Source: Pleomorphovibrio marinus (GTDB lineage Bacteria; Bacteroidota; Bacteroidia; Cytophagales; Cyclobacteriaceae). From it: DNA of 64,000 bases. The stretch is taken from positions 310,001-374,000 of the forward strand of contig NZ_QCXY01000003.1 in assembly GCF_003347495.1 (NCBI RefSeq), in the 5' to 3' direction. Below are positions 1 through 8,549 of this stretch, in pieces. The position numbers and the translations under genes were made by a program. Numbering within the stretch: the first letter of the stretch is position 1; every line of letters begins with the position of its first letter. Under the pieces are notes generated by a model. That model searched no databases, was not told where the DNA came from, and saw only the letters and a program-made list of their open reading frames with translations.

Positions 1-168
1 GTCTTGTCCTGAATCTCTACCTGAATCACCACATCCTGTATGCTTTTTACACGCTGTGCATGGGTTTCCGTTGCCCACAGCATATTGATAAACAGCAACT
101 GGAAAACAAAGCCAATAAAGGTATAGGTTACCCCCATAAGTATTGGTTTAAGTACTCTTTTTTTTCAT
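1..168 (-). CDS. SusC-like TonB-dependent receptor, N-terminus only, with apparent frameshift
   Basis: Only the start of the gene lies in the window; it continues past position 1. From the ATG at 137 the reading is MGVTYTFIGFVFQLLFIN followed by a signal-peptidase-like THAQ and then VKSIQDVVIQVEIQDK, which resembles the start of the two complete SusC proteins further right. A better start lies at 168, giving MKKRVLKPIL, but only if one A of an eight-A run (T run 158-165 on the plus strand) is removed. As written, that start hits a stop after six codons. The gene follows a sigma/FecR pair, the usual order for such receptors. Either a sequencing slip, a mutation, or a slippery tract explains the break; the shorter start lacks the positively charged n-region of a normal signal peptide. 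Confidence 0.75.
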
Positions 169-212
169 AATTTTAAAGGTTTATTGTTTTAACACGCAAT
201 ACAACTGATCAC

Positions 213-249
213 CACCGTATTGATTGGCAGATCAATACGGTGTTTTTTT
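213..249. other. Stem-loop between FecR and SusC genes
   Basis: A perfect 12-bp inverted repeat (213-224 and 231-242) with a 6-nt loop is followed by seven T on the plus strand. On the minus strand, the coding direction, the stem follows an A-run instead. Read on the plus strand it has the form of an intrinsic terminator. On the minus strand it would sit in the FecR-SusC intergenic mRNA. Confidence 0.7.
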
Positions 250-270
250 GTTTTATATAGGCAGTGAATT

Positions 271-1299
271 TTAGTTAAACATAATGGTCAATTCTTTATC
301 CTTTAAGGAATACCTGAATCCCTTGTTGTAGGAAACGGCATCCATAACATTGGTCAGCAGCTCATTTTCGAAACTTGCACGGATATTCCACCCCTTTGGA
401 GGAGTACCTTTTACTTGAACCTGTACGCCATACCAGCGTTTTATTTCCCTTACGAAATCCTCAAAGTTCCTCCCGTCAAAAACAAGGTTGCCGTTTTTCC
501 ATCCCGTGGTTTTGCGAAACAGTTCAGGATTGTCATGCTTGGAAAATTCATGGTAGTCATTTTTTTCTTTGGAATAGACAAGGCCAGTTCCTGGTTCAAG
601 GATCAAATTGTCCTCCAGCTTGGAGTTGGAAACCTTTACCGAACCATCCACTAGGGTAACCTTCAGGTCTTTTTCGGCTTCAAAGGCACTGATGTTAAAT
701 GAAGTCCCTAAAACTGTAACCGTAAGCGACTCGAAGTCCACCACAAATGGCCTTAGGCTGTCTCTTACTACTTCGAAATAAGCCTCTCCCTCCAATTTGA
801 TAGCTCGGAGTGAATCGGAAAAATGCTCATGGTAACTGATTCGACTATCGGAATTCAACCATACTTTGGAGCCATCAGGAAGCTGTATCAAAGACTTCTG
901 GCCAGTGGGGTTGGATTTAGTGAACAACCTTACCTCCGGTATTTCATCCTCACTAACCTCCTCCTCTTGGAAATAAAGGGAATAGATTGGGAATAGCATG
1001 ATGGCTACCACTACAGCCATCCGAAACCAACTCCGGCGATATAGGGGAATGACGGGTATTTTCTTAGGTGAATGCTTGTCGGACAAAAAGGCTCTCCATA
1101 TTTTCTTTTTATACTCCTCATGGCCAATAAGCTTTGAATCCTGAATACGTTCCTCCCAAATCCCTTTCAATTTTTGAAATTGGAATGCATTGTTTTTGGA
1201 CTCATTGACCCAATAGTTCACAAACTCCCTTTCCTCTTCTGAGGCGGTTCCGTTCAAAACCTTTAATATCTTTCCGTCTATATCTCTAAATTCATCCAT
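271..1299 (-). CDS. FecR-family anti-sigma factor
   Basis: Inner-membrane anti-sigma/signal-transfer protein that links an outer-membrane SusC receptor to an ECF sigma factor. An N-terminal cytoplasmic helical part is followed by one membrane segment (RMAVVVAIMLFPIYSLYF). The periplasmic FecR domain has the motif LPDGSKVWLNSDSRISY and a later GEAYFEV, and the C-terminus is DUF4974-like. The ATG at 1299 (MDEFRDIDGK) is preferred because family members start about there; an in-frame ATG at 1329 would add ten residues. It lies between a sigma gene and a SusC gene on the same strand, so it is probably co-regulated with both. The family assignment is secure; the partner is inferred from position. 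Confidence 0.92.
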   Translation of the reverse strand: MDEFRDIDGKILKVLNGTASEEEREFVNYWVNESKNNAFQFQKLKGIWEERIQDSKLIGHEEYKKKIWRAFLSDKHSPKKIPVIPLYRRSWFRMAVVVAIMLFPIYSLYFQEEEVSEDEIPEVRLFTKSNPTGQKSLIQLPDGSKVWLNSDSRISYHEHFSDSLRAIKLEGEAYFEVVRDSLRPFVVDFESLTVTVLGTSFNISAFEAEKDLKVTLVDGSVKVSNSKLEDNLILEPGTGLVYSKEKNDYHEFSKHDNPELFRKTTGWKNGNLVFDGRNFEDFVREIKRWYGVQVQVKGTPPKGWNIRASFENELLTNVMDAVSYNKGFRYSLKDKELTIMFN

Positions 1300-1556
1300 T
1301 AATTTTACAGACTTTACCCTTAAAGACATTGATTTTGGAAAAAACCCGTAACCGAGAATTAAATTTTACTGAAAAAAGTTAACCAATAATTTAAAATCCA
1401 GATTGGTTCATCGATGTATAAAAAACATAATTTGGAATAGTAGGGTCTTTAGGTTTCCATAAAGTATAAAAATGCTTAATTCATTAACAAGATGGAATAT
1501 AACTTTGAAGAATGTTTTTGATTTAAATTTTTCAGCATTCAAAAATTGTAAGACAT

Positions 1557-2183
1557 TTAAAGTAGAATGGATAAAAAACGTTGCCTGGAAAGAGGAATTA
1601 CTCCTTTATTTTCATTGTAATAATGACTAAGGGCTTTCCTTAAATCCTTAATGGCCAATTTCAGGTGGACTTCAACGGTACGTTCAGAAATTTCAAGGAT
1701 TTCTCCCACCTCTTTGTAAGACATATTTTCATCCTTAACCATTCTAAAAACCAACCCTCTTTTGGGAGGCAACCGTTCTATGACATGATTAAGTAATTTC
1801 CCCAAGTCATGGTTGATCATGTTTTTCTCCGGGTCATTATTGTCGGGGGAAAGATAATCCTGAACATCATCAATGAGTATATTACCAGCAAACTTACTCT
1901 TATTACTTTTAAGGTAGTTTAGGGCTTCATACTTCACCATCTTAAACAAATAACCCTCAAAATGCTGTATGCTAAGCAGTGTCTCACGCTTACGAAGCAA
2001 ATTAAGGAACACCTCAGATACCACCTCCTCCGCTTGGTCAAACCGTGGTACAAAAAGCAGCGCCAGCTTGATCAATCGGGTATGGTAATGATCAAAAAAA
2101 GTGGAAAAGGCACGTTCGTCCTTCTTCTCCACTATTTTTTTAAGCAGTTCTCTAAGTTGAATTGGGTTCATTATACTCGTCAA
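1557..2183 (-). CDS. ECF RNA polymerase sigma factor
   Basis: About 208 residues, the normal length for a Bacteroidota ECF sigma factor. Region 2 covers roughly residues 25-95 (AFSTFFDHYHTRLIKLA ... AEEVVSEVFLNLL ... GYLFKMVKYEALNYL). Region 4 covers roughly 130-190, with a helix-turn-helix in SYKEVGEILEISERTVEVHL. There is no long C-terminal extension. It heads a sigma-FecR-SusC cluster with a 227-bp gap before FecR, so it probably activates the receptor gene at the left edge when FecR releases it. A second in-frame ATG at codon 5 could also serve as start. Confidence 0.92.
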   Translation of the reverse strand: MTSIMNPIQLRELLKKIVEKKDERAFSTFFDHYHTRLIKLALLFVPRFDQAEEVVSEVFLNLLRKRETLLSIQHFEGYLFKMVKYEALNYLKSNKSKFAGNILIDDVQDYLSPDNNDPEKNMINHDLGKLLNHVIERLPPKRGLVFRMVKDENMSYKEVGEILEISERTVEVHLKLAIKDLRKALSHYYNENKGVIPLSRQRFLSILL

Positions 2184-2393
2184 ATTATAGGAAAAAAACC
2201 CTAAATCCTAATGATCATCCTGAAAATGGTTTTGGTGTTAGTCATACATTTTGACCATTTCGACCCAAATTTTCGCTACTTTAACTAAAAATTGGGGTTC
2301 GAGTAAATTCATGCCTAAATCCAAAAAACTTGCCCATCTAATAAATACTTATCATTTGAGAGTTCATCTTTTCGACTAAATTTGGCCAAATCC

Positions 2394-3749
2394 CTACCCC
2401 CACCCTTCCCTATACGTCCTTTTCAAATACCCATCCGCTTCGGAATTATTTCTAAACCTCATCCTTTTTGCATCCCAATTCAGGATGGTGTTGGGCTGCC
2501 GGATGGCAACTGTTCCCAAAATCACTGTTTCTGACATAGGGCCGGAAACCTCAAAATGGCTTTCCACTCGCGTCCTATCAAGGCAGGCGTCCACGAAATG
2601 ATGATAATGATCGCGCTCCTCTAGTTCAGGGGGAATTACTCCGGAGAACTGTTTTTCGGGCAACAACACCGGCATTTTCGTATGGGGGATCAACAGGGCA
2701 CCCTTGGTACCTACCAACATGGCCGATTCAGCAGGGTAGTCCTCCACCGAATATAAGGCCCTCACCTCCTCAGGTGGATAAAATTCCCCGTCAAACCATT
2801 CCACTTTTAACTCTTTGGAGGCTGTCAAGCGGTTGCCCGGAAACACCCATGTAATATGGTTGCTTTGGGGCCAGGTGTCTTTTCTCCTTTCGGTAGATTG
2901 TTCCCATGATTCTTGAACTTTGGCATGTACGGATTTGGGGGATTTGAGGTCCAACCCCTTCCATACCGCATCCAGAATATGGCAGCCTATATCCCCGGAC
3001 CAGCCAGTGCCGAAATCCTGCCAGGCCCTCCACTTGGCAGGATGGTAAATCTTCTCTGCATAGGGTCGCATAGGTGCTGTTCCTGTCCATAATTCCCAAT
3101 CCAGGTGATCGGGTACAGGATCTCCCTCTTTAGGCCGGGGCCCTACAAACCTATAGGCCTCCGTAGCACCTGGCCTATTGGAACAAAGGTAAACATGCTC
3201 CACCTTTCCGATATGTCCCTCCTTGATCCATTGTACTGCTGTGCGGTCCCCTTTCCCGGAAGCATGCTGGGTACCCAATTGGGTGATCACCCCATTGGAT
3301 TGGGCTAATTCAGTAAGTGACCTGATTTCAGCCACATCGTGGCACATTGGTTTTTGGCAATAAACATGTTTACCCGCATCCATTGACTGTTTTGCAATGA
3401 CGTAGTGATTGTGGTCCGGCACACTTACATTGATGGAATCAAAGTTGCTCTTTTCATTCTTCAATAATTCCCTCCAATCTTTGTATTTTTTGGCCTGAGG
3501 AAGGGCCTCAGCAGCCCGGTTCAGGTGGTTTTCATCCACATCGCAGATGGCCACTATTTCCACATCGGAATGTGCCATAAAGCGCTGAAGATCATGCCAA
3601 CCCATCCCTCCAACCCCCACACAGACATGTCTTAACTTTACCTGCTTTTTACCAAAAAAAGGGAGTTGCGAGATAAAAGGTGGGGTAAGAACAAATAGCA
3701 GGGAACGGTTTAAAAATTTCCTTCTGTTGATTTTTGAAAACTTCTTCAT
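2394..3749 (-). CDS. Gfo/Idh/MocA-family oxidoreductase, exported
   Basis: NAD(P)-dependent sugar or polyol oxidoreductase of about 451 residues. The N-terminus has a twin-arginine-like leader (INRRKFLNRS plus a hydrophobic stretch), so export is likely. A Rossmann motif VCVGVGGMGWHD comes near residue 45, followed by VAICDVDENHL. The family EKP motif appears as CQKPMCHDV, with Q replacing E. Then comes a C-terminal Gfo/Idh domain with GWSGDIGCHILDAVW. It is the last gene of the minus-strand catabolic run, after the sulfatase. Such Tat-exported members are common in Bacteroidota polysaccharide loci. The substrate cannot be read from sequence. Confidence 0.9.
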   Translation of the reverse strand: MKKFSKINRRKFLNRSLLFVLTPPFISQLPFFGKKQVKLRHVCVGVGGMGWHDLQRFMAHSDVEIVAICDVDENHLNRAAEALPQAKKYKDWRELLKNEKSNFDSINVSVPDHNHYVIAKQSMDAGKHVYCQKPMCHDVAEIRSLTELAQSNGVITQLGTQHASGKGDRTAVQWIKEGHIGKVEHVYLCSNRPGATEAYRFVGPRPKEGDPVPDHLDWELWTGTAPMRPYAEKIYHPAKWRAWQDFGTGWSGDIGCHILDAVWKGLDLKSPKSVHAKVQESWEQSTERRKDTWPQSNHITWVFPGNRLTASKELKVEWFDGEFYPPEEVRALYSVEDYPAESAMLVGTKGALLIPHTKMPVLLPEKQFSGVIPPELEERDHYHHFVDACLDRTRVESHFEVSGPMSETVILGTVAIRQPNTILNWDAKRMRFRNNSEADGYLKRTYREGWG

Positions 3750-3889
3750 GTATAAGAAATATTGGGTTTATGCTACAATATAAGGAGTGCTTCCCAAAAA
3801 ACAGTAGATTTCAGGAAAGCTTAAGGTCATTTTAGGCAAGGATAACAATGTGAACGGAATCCTGAGTTTTGAGGTCCATCCAATCCCCT

Positions 3890-5392
3890 TTATTTGTTGA
3901 CACTTGCCAAATGGTCTTTCAATTCATTTTCTAGCATTTCCCCAATATCAGGAAAATCTGCAAATAAATCCTCGCTTTCTCCGGGATCTTTTTCCAAATC
4001 ATAAAGTTCGTAAACTGGGTTCTCCTTATCGCCGTTTCCCACAATTTTCCACTTTCCTTTTCTCATTCCATATATCTCCCCACTTCCCCGGACAACGATG
4101 CTTTCCCTCTTGGTGTTTCCAGGTTCTTCGCCGAAAAATGAGCGTAGAAGATCATACCCGTCTTTAGCCATGCCATCAGGGATCTTTTGCCCTACCAAGG
4201 TGGCAAGAGTAGGTAAAATATCATTTAAGGCGATTAAATCAGGACTTTCAGCCCCCTTTGGGAAATGTCCTTCCCAACTGGCAATTAAGGGCGTCCTGAC
4301 TCCTCCTTCATAGGCGGTCCATTTAGTCCCTCTTAATGGATAATTCGGTCGATGTGCGTCCGGGTCTATATTCTCCTTGAAATCATCCATGCTGTTTGAT
4401 GCATTGCCCGGATCATCTTCTGGGCTTGTGGCTATAAACTGGGAACCATTATCACTTGCAAAAAGAATCAAAGTGTTTTCCCTTAATCCCAATTGATCAA
4501 TTTCATCCAGCAATTTGCCAATATAATGATCCAGTTCATGAACATAATCGCCATAAGGACCTGCCTGCGTTTTGCCCAAAAACCCAGGTTCTACAGCAAG
4601 AGGAATATGGGGTACGTAAGGGGAAAAATAAAGAAAAAAGGGCCGGTTTTGATCTCCCTCGGTGTATTCCCGAAGATAGTTTACGCTTTTTTCAGTGAGA
4701 TAAGGTAAATAATCCTCCAGTGGTATTTTTTCCAGGTTTTCTGTACCTGAGGCGGCTTCAATCGTATATAAATCGTGTAAAATAGCTCCCATTATGGTAT
4801 TGTCCTTGAATATCCAGCACTCGCTGGCACAGCTAAAGCCCAACCAATGTTCAAAACCCCGATCCAGAGGACCATCACTTACGGGTTGGTTGAAGTCAAT
4901 ATTGGCACCATTGAGGTGGTCCCTGAATTCTCCATACCCTACAGGTTTTTCCCCGTCGGTGGTGGGGAAAGTGGTTCCCAGATGCCATTTACCGAACCCT
5001 ACCGTTTGGTAACCGGCGTTGCTCAACATCTGGGGCAAAGTGAGTGTATCTTCATCAATCATGGAAGGTTCATAATTCCTCATTACCCCGGTTTTCCTCC
5101 AGCTTCTCCATGGATATTGTCCTGTCATCAGGGCATAACGGGTAGGGGAACAAACAGAAACTGGACAATAGGCATTGGTGAATTTTATGCCTTCACTGGC
5201 CAATTTATCCAAATGGGGAGTTGGGATTTTTGATGCAGGATTGTAATTACCCATATCCCCATACCCCATGTCATCGGCAAAAATAAAAAGTATATTAGGC
5301 AGGTCCTCCTTTCCCTTTTCTTGCTGAGGGGCAGCACATGAAAGGATAAAAAACAAAATAAGAACTTGGATGATTAGGGTTGCATATCGCAT
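3890..5392 (-). CDS. Lipoprotein sulfatase, S1 family
   Basis: Arylsulfatase-type enzyme of 500 residues that hydrolyses sulfate esters, probably on a carbohydrate. A lipobox (FILSC, Cys19) predicts an acylated, membrane-anchored protein. The metal-binding motif FADDMGYGDMG is near residue 40. The formylglycine signature CSPTR starts at Cys81, and GKWHLG and a second metal site FASDNGSQ follow. The C-terminus has the usual YELYDLEKDPGE. All catalytic motifs look intact. It lies 20 bp after the alginate-lyase remnant and before the Gfo/Idh gene. The specific ester bond cleaved is not inferable here. Confidence 0.93.
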   Translation of the reverse strand: MRYATLIIQVLILFFILSCAAPQQEKGKEDLPNILFIFADDMGYGDMGNYNPASKIPTPHLDKLASEGIKFTNAYCPVSVCSPTRYALMTGQYPWRSWRKTGVMRNYEPSMIDEDTLTLPQMLSNAGYQTVGFGKWHLGTTFPTTDGEKPVGYGEFRDHLNGANIDFNQPVSDGPLDRGFEHWLGFSCASECWIFKDNTIMGAILHDLYTIEAASGTENLEKIPLEDYLPYLTEKSVNYLREYTEGDQNRPFFLYFSPYVPHIPLAVEPGFLGKTQAGPYGDYVHELDHYIGKLLDEIDQLGLRENTLILFASDNGSQFIATSPEDDPGNASNSMDDFKENIDPDAHRPNYPLRGTKWTAYEGGVRTPLIASWEGHFPKGAESPDLIALNDILPTLATLVGQKIPDGMAKDGYDLLRSFFGEEPGNTKRESIVVRGSGEIYGMRKGKWKIVGNGDKENPVYELYDLEKDPGESEDLFADFPDIGEMLENELKDHLASVNK

Positions 5393-5412
5393 ATGACTAT
5401 AAGTTAATAGCT

Positions 5413-5834
5413 TTATTTCTGGGCATAAAGCAGGTGGGGGTTCATCATGGTTGCCGTATCCACAAACCAGGCATTCAAATGCTCCATTGTCTTATTTGAA
5501 TAAACCAGATCTTCGGTAAGCAACCAGGCGGAGGTAAGTGTGGCAAAAATCTCGCTTAACCGTATTTCTGAATGTAAGGCCCTTCTGGGTTTTCCGGATC
5601 TGGCCACCAGTAATCTCCCTCGGAATAAAAGTCCTGCCTCCCCTCCGCACTCCTTCCTGAGTAGGCATCCGTAACTGTTACGGGATTGGATATTAAAAAT
5701 GCTTTTGCACATGCTATTTCAGTTTCCTCAATTGCGTAAATTACCTTGTCTTTTAAGGTGTCGGATGCGAACAGGCTGTTATTTAGGGTAGCTATTCAGC
5801 CCAGCAATACGCCAATCAGGTATATTATTTTTTA
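5413..5834 (-). pseudogene. Alginate lyase family remnant
   Basis: Two pieces of an alginate-lyase (PF05426-like) protein are readable in different frames. The first piece reads DTLKDKVIYAIEETE and then DFYSEGDYWWPDPENPEG (about 5590-5780). It has a stop inside the putative signal peptide (KIIYLIGVLLG then stop) and another after PYIQKYG. The second piece, shifted in frame, reads LSEIFATLTSAWLLTEDL and then NAWFVDTATMMNPHLLYAQ, ending at 5413. The segment between the pieces appears deleted, and everything C-terminal to YAQ is missing up to the sulfatase start. The motif match to the family is strong; the gene cannot make the full enzyme. It suggests the locus once acted on a uronate polymer. 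Confidence 0.8.
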
Positions 5835-5911
5835 TCACGATAGTTATAATTTGATCGATAAATTATCTAAGCGATTGGCATTCATTATCCTGCTCTGCGG
5901 AAATAAAAAAT

Positions 5912-6847
5912 TCACCACGTCCTTGTTTTTAACAACTCCTGAATTTCTTCCCTCGGAACGGGCAAATCATCCATATTGGACTCCATCCATTCTGAAAAAT
6001 CCCTTTCAATTTCATCTGTCCAGCGGGCATCTATCTGACCAGGGGTATATTTTCCTTCGCGCAGGCGTTGGTGGCCAAAGCGATCCCTTAATAACACCAA
6101 TTCCCCTGTTTTCACCACCTTTTCTGCCAAATGGGGAGGGATGAAGATTACGCCATCCAATTTTCCCAATACCACATCCCCTGGCAGAACAGTTACTGGA
6201 CCAATTCGGATGGGAACATTAATGCCTGTCAGCATCATCTGTTGCTGGTAAGAGGGGTGTGATCCCCGGAAGAAGGAGGTAAAGTTGGGGATTTCCATCA
6301 AGCCATCAAGATCCCGTACCGTACCATTAAACACTACCCCGTTGCCAGATTTGGCGGCTATTGCTGTGCCTAAGTTATCCCCTATGATTGGCCCATCTTC
6401 CACTTTCCCGTAGGAATCTGCCACATAAACATCCCCATTATTAAGCATGTCTATAGGCCAGGAAACCATGTCCCCTATTCTTCCCTCTTCAGCACCTCGC
6501 TTTTCATGATGTTTTCTGATCTCTGAACGCAAAGGCATGTATTGGGCGGTTAATGCCCTTCCTACCAATACCTCCCCAGGATTAATATTCTGCCAACCCT
6601 TTTCGTACTGATGGGGATAACCAGCTCCTCTCAGCACTGACCAAGCCTGCTCCAAGGAGATCTGCCTCATCCTCTTCAAAATATCATCTGGCACCTTAGG
6701 CCTTCCATCCGGAAACCTTTCCCCTTCCCAATCGGGGGTCAAAGTAATTATCTCCTCCCTTTCCATTGTAAGGGATTGAGACTGTAGGGTGGAAAATAAG
6801 CAACAGAAAACTGGGACGAGGAGGAAGCTATATGATCTCTTTTGCAT
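5912..6847 (-). CDS. RraA-family protein with signal peptide
   Basis: About 311 residues. An N-terminal signal peptide (SFLLVPVFCCLFSTLQSQS) is followed by an RraA fold with GDNLGTAIAAKSGNGVV and NGTVRDLDG near residues 155-185. In RraA-like aldolases this region holds the oxoacid-binding Arg and the metal-binding Asp. The family includes the RNase E inhibitor and 4-hydroxy-4-methyl-2-oxoglutarate or oxaloacetate lyases. An exported copy in a carbohydrate locus is more likely an aldolase or lyase than an RNase regulator. It sits directly downstream of the enolase-superfamily gene on the same strand, which fits a sugar-acid pathway. The reaction is inferred only. Confidence 0.85.
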   Translation of the reverse strand: MQKRSYSFLLVPVFCCLFSTLQSQSLTMEREEIITLTPDWEGERFPDGRPKVPDDILKRMRQISLEQAWSVLRGAGYPHQYEKGWQNINPGEVLVGRALTAQYMPLRSEIRKHHEKRGAEEGRIGDMVSWPIDMLNNGDVYVADSYGKVEDGPIIGDNLGTAIAAKSGNGVVFNGTVRDLDGLMEIPNFTSFFRGSHPSYQQQMMLTGINVPIRIGPVTVLPGDVVLGKLDGVIFIPPHLAEKVVKTGELVLLRDRFGHQRLREGKYTPGQIDARWTDEIERDFSEWMESNMDDLPVPREEIQELLKTRTW

Positions 6848-6962
6848 GGTAGTAATTTATGAATGTGAATGGAGGTAGGGTAAAACTATACCCTATTGAT
6901 GGTTTTCCAAACCCTGGCAGTAAAGTGGTTGATATTTCTACTCATTCAGAACATAAGCAGCA

Positions 6963-8393
6963 TTAACTCCACCAGAGAGGGATGTCCGCTCCTTCCATTA
7001 CAGGGTTTGGTTTTCCGTAAAACCCCGGTTTAAAGGGGAATTTCTTTTCTATATCATCTATCAACTCCACACCATAACCTGGTTTATCCGGAATGGTCAA
7101 ATAGCCGTTTTTTATTTTATAGGGATCCTTGAATATTTCCCATTTTAGGGGGTTATAAGTCATATTTGTCTCACACATATGCCCACTGGGAACGCCCGCC
7201 ACCAAATGAATGCTGGCTATGGTGGTAAGCCCACCCACCCAATTGTGTGGAGAGTATTTCATTCCATGCTCGTGTAGCATTTGCCCAATATACCAGCCTT
7301 CACTGATCCCAGTCAAGTTGGGGTCTGTCTGGATAAGGTCCATGGCCCCTGAGTTGGTGAAAGGGTACACTTGATACCGGTTCCACAAGGGTTCACCCCC
7401 CGAAACCATCACGGAAGGCATGGCTTCGTTTATGGCAATATGTTTTTCCACAGCTCTTGGGTCATAGGGTGAAACAGGTTCCTCGTACCAATAAAACTTA
7501 AGCTCCTCCAAAACCGGGCAGAGCTGGTTGAGAATAGTATCCATATCCCATGGAAACTTTTCTATACAGAGCCTAAAATCAGGGCCAACTGCCGCTCTAA
7601 GATTCCTTAATATGGGAATGTATTTTTCCATGGTCATGCCACTGAATTTCCAACTGGTCCCTTGGCGAAATTTAAAGGTGTCGAATCCTGCTTCCTTGTA
7701 GCGTAGTGCTTCTGCGATAAGGGCCTCTTCCCCATTGTCGTACCATGCATGCTCCACTCCTCCACTTGCGTACATATGCACTTTATTGCTAGGCACCCGT
7801 TCACCAGCTAAAATTTTATACACCGGAAGCCCCTTAGCTTTTCCGATAATATCCCAAATGGCGTTGTTGACGCCTGCCCATGCCCCTTCGGCGATGCTAT
7901 TATGTCCCTGGTTATTAGTGATAAAATCCACATCAAACACATTTGCTCCCTTCAGAAGAGGAGTAATGTAGGAATCGGTATATTTTTTCAGGTGGTCCGG
8001 CCCACGATAAGGGCTGCCCTCTCCAATTCCAATAATTCCTTTGTTGGTAAAGACCTGGACAAGTGCCGCATCCGATTTCCAAACTATAAGCCCCCCTACC
8101 CTCCACAGGTATTCCCCTTCGTGCACATAGGATAGAGGAGTGACTTTTATGTCCGTGATAGTGATGTCTTCCCGCTCCAGACCCTCTGCTGGATGGGAGC
8201 GTTTTTCATCGAAATTTATTGGGTGTATTGGCATTGTTTTTCCAGACCCATAAGGCAGAGAAGGAGGTTTTATTTGATTGGTGGAGGTAAGAGGAGCCCC
8301 GGAGAGGCCGTAAACCAGGCCGGTTGCCAATGCAGTCCCTCCGGCGGTCAAGAAGGATCTACGCGATAGACTTTGAATTTTTTTATTTTCCAT
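6963..8393 (-). CDS. Enolase-superfamily (mandelate racemase/muconate lactonizing) dehydratase, Tat leader
   Basis: About 476 residues with a twin-arginine leader (SRRSFLTAGG followed by a hydrophobic run). The enolase-superfamily barrel shows FKFRQGT on the lysine strand, CIEKFPWDM, YYWYEEPVSP-like EEP and SGGEPLW as metal-ligand strands, and SPHNWVGG with the catalytic His. Members dehydrate or epimerise sugar acids such as gluconate, galactonate or glucarate. The first metal-ligand position reads E rather than the usual D. It lies between the DUF4038 fusion and the RraA gene, consistent with breakdown of sugar acids. Substrate is unknown. Confidence 0.88.
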   Translation of the reverse strand: MENKKIQSLSRRSFLTAGGTALATGLVYGLSGAPLTSTNQIKPPSLPYGSGKTMPIHPINFDEKRSHPAEGLEREDITITDIKVTPLSYVHEGEYLWRVGGLIVWKSDAALVQVFTNKGIIGIGEGSPYRGPDHLKKYTDSYITPLLKGANVFDVDFITNNQGHNSIAEGAWAGVNNAIWDIIGKAKGLPVYKILAGERVPSNKVHMYASGGVEHAWYDNGEEALIAEALRYKEAGFDTFKFRQGTSWKFSGMTMEKYIPILRNLRAAVGPDFRLCIEKFPWDMDTILNQLCPVLEELKFYWYEEPVSPYDPRAVEKHIAINEAMPSVMVSGGEPLWNRYQVYPFTNSGAMDLIQTDPNLTGISEGWYIGQMLHEHGMKYSPHNWVGGLTTIASIHLVAGVPSGHMCETNMTYNPLKWEIFKDPYKIKNGYLTIPDKPGYGVELIDDIEKKFPFKPGFYGKPNPVMEGADIPLWWS

Positions 8394-8549
8394 TTTTTCT
8401 ATATAACTATGGAAATTAAAAAGTAATGGCTAAAAATCAAAACATTATCATTTTCCTTTCAGATTTAGGCACTTTTCACCAAATTTGGGTTTTACCTACC
8501 AACCAACTATTTCATTCATCCCTTTTTCCATAAAATTGAACTCAGGGTT

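Noticed and set aside
375-659. Long plus-strand open frames opposite FecR, sulfatase, SusC and other genes
   Set aside because: They lie opposite clear family genes, lack motifs and signal peptides, and are explained as codon-bias shadows.
2791-3099. Second minus-strand frame inside the Gfo/Idh gene
   Set aside because: It overlaps a gene with complete family motifs and has no features of its own.
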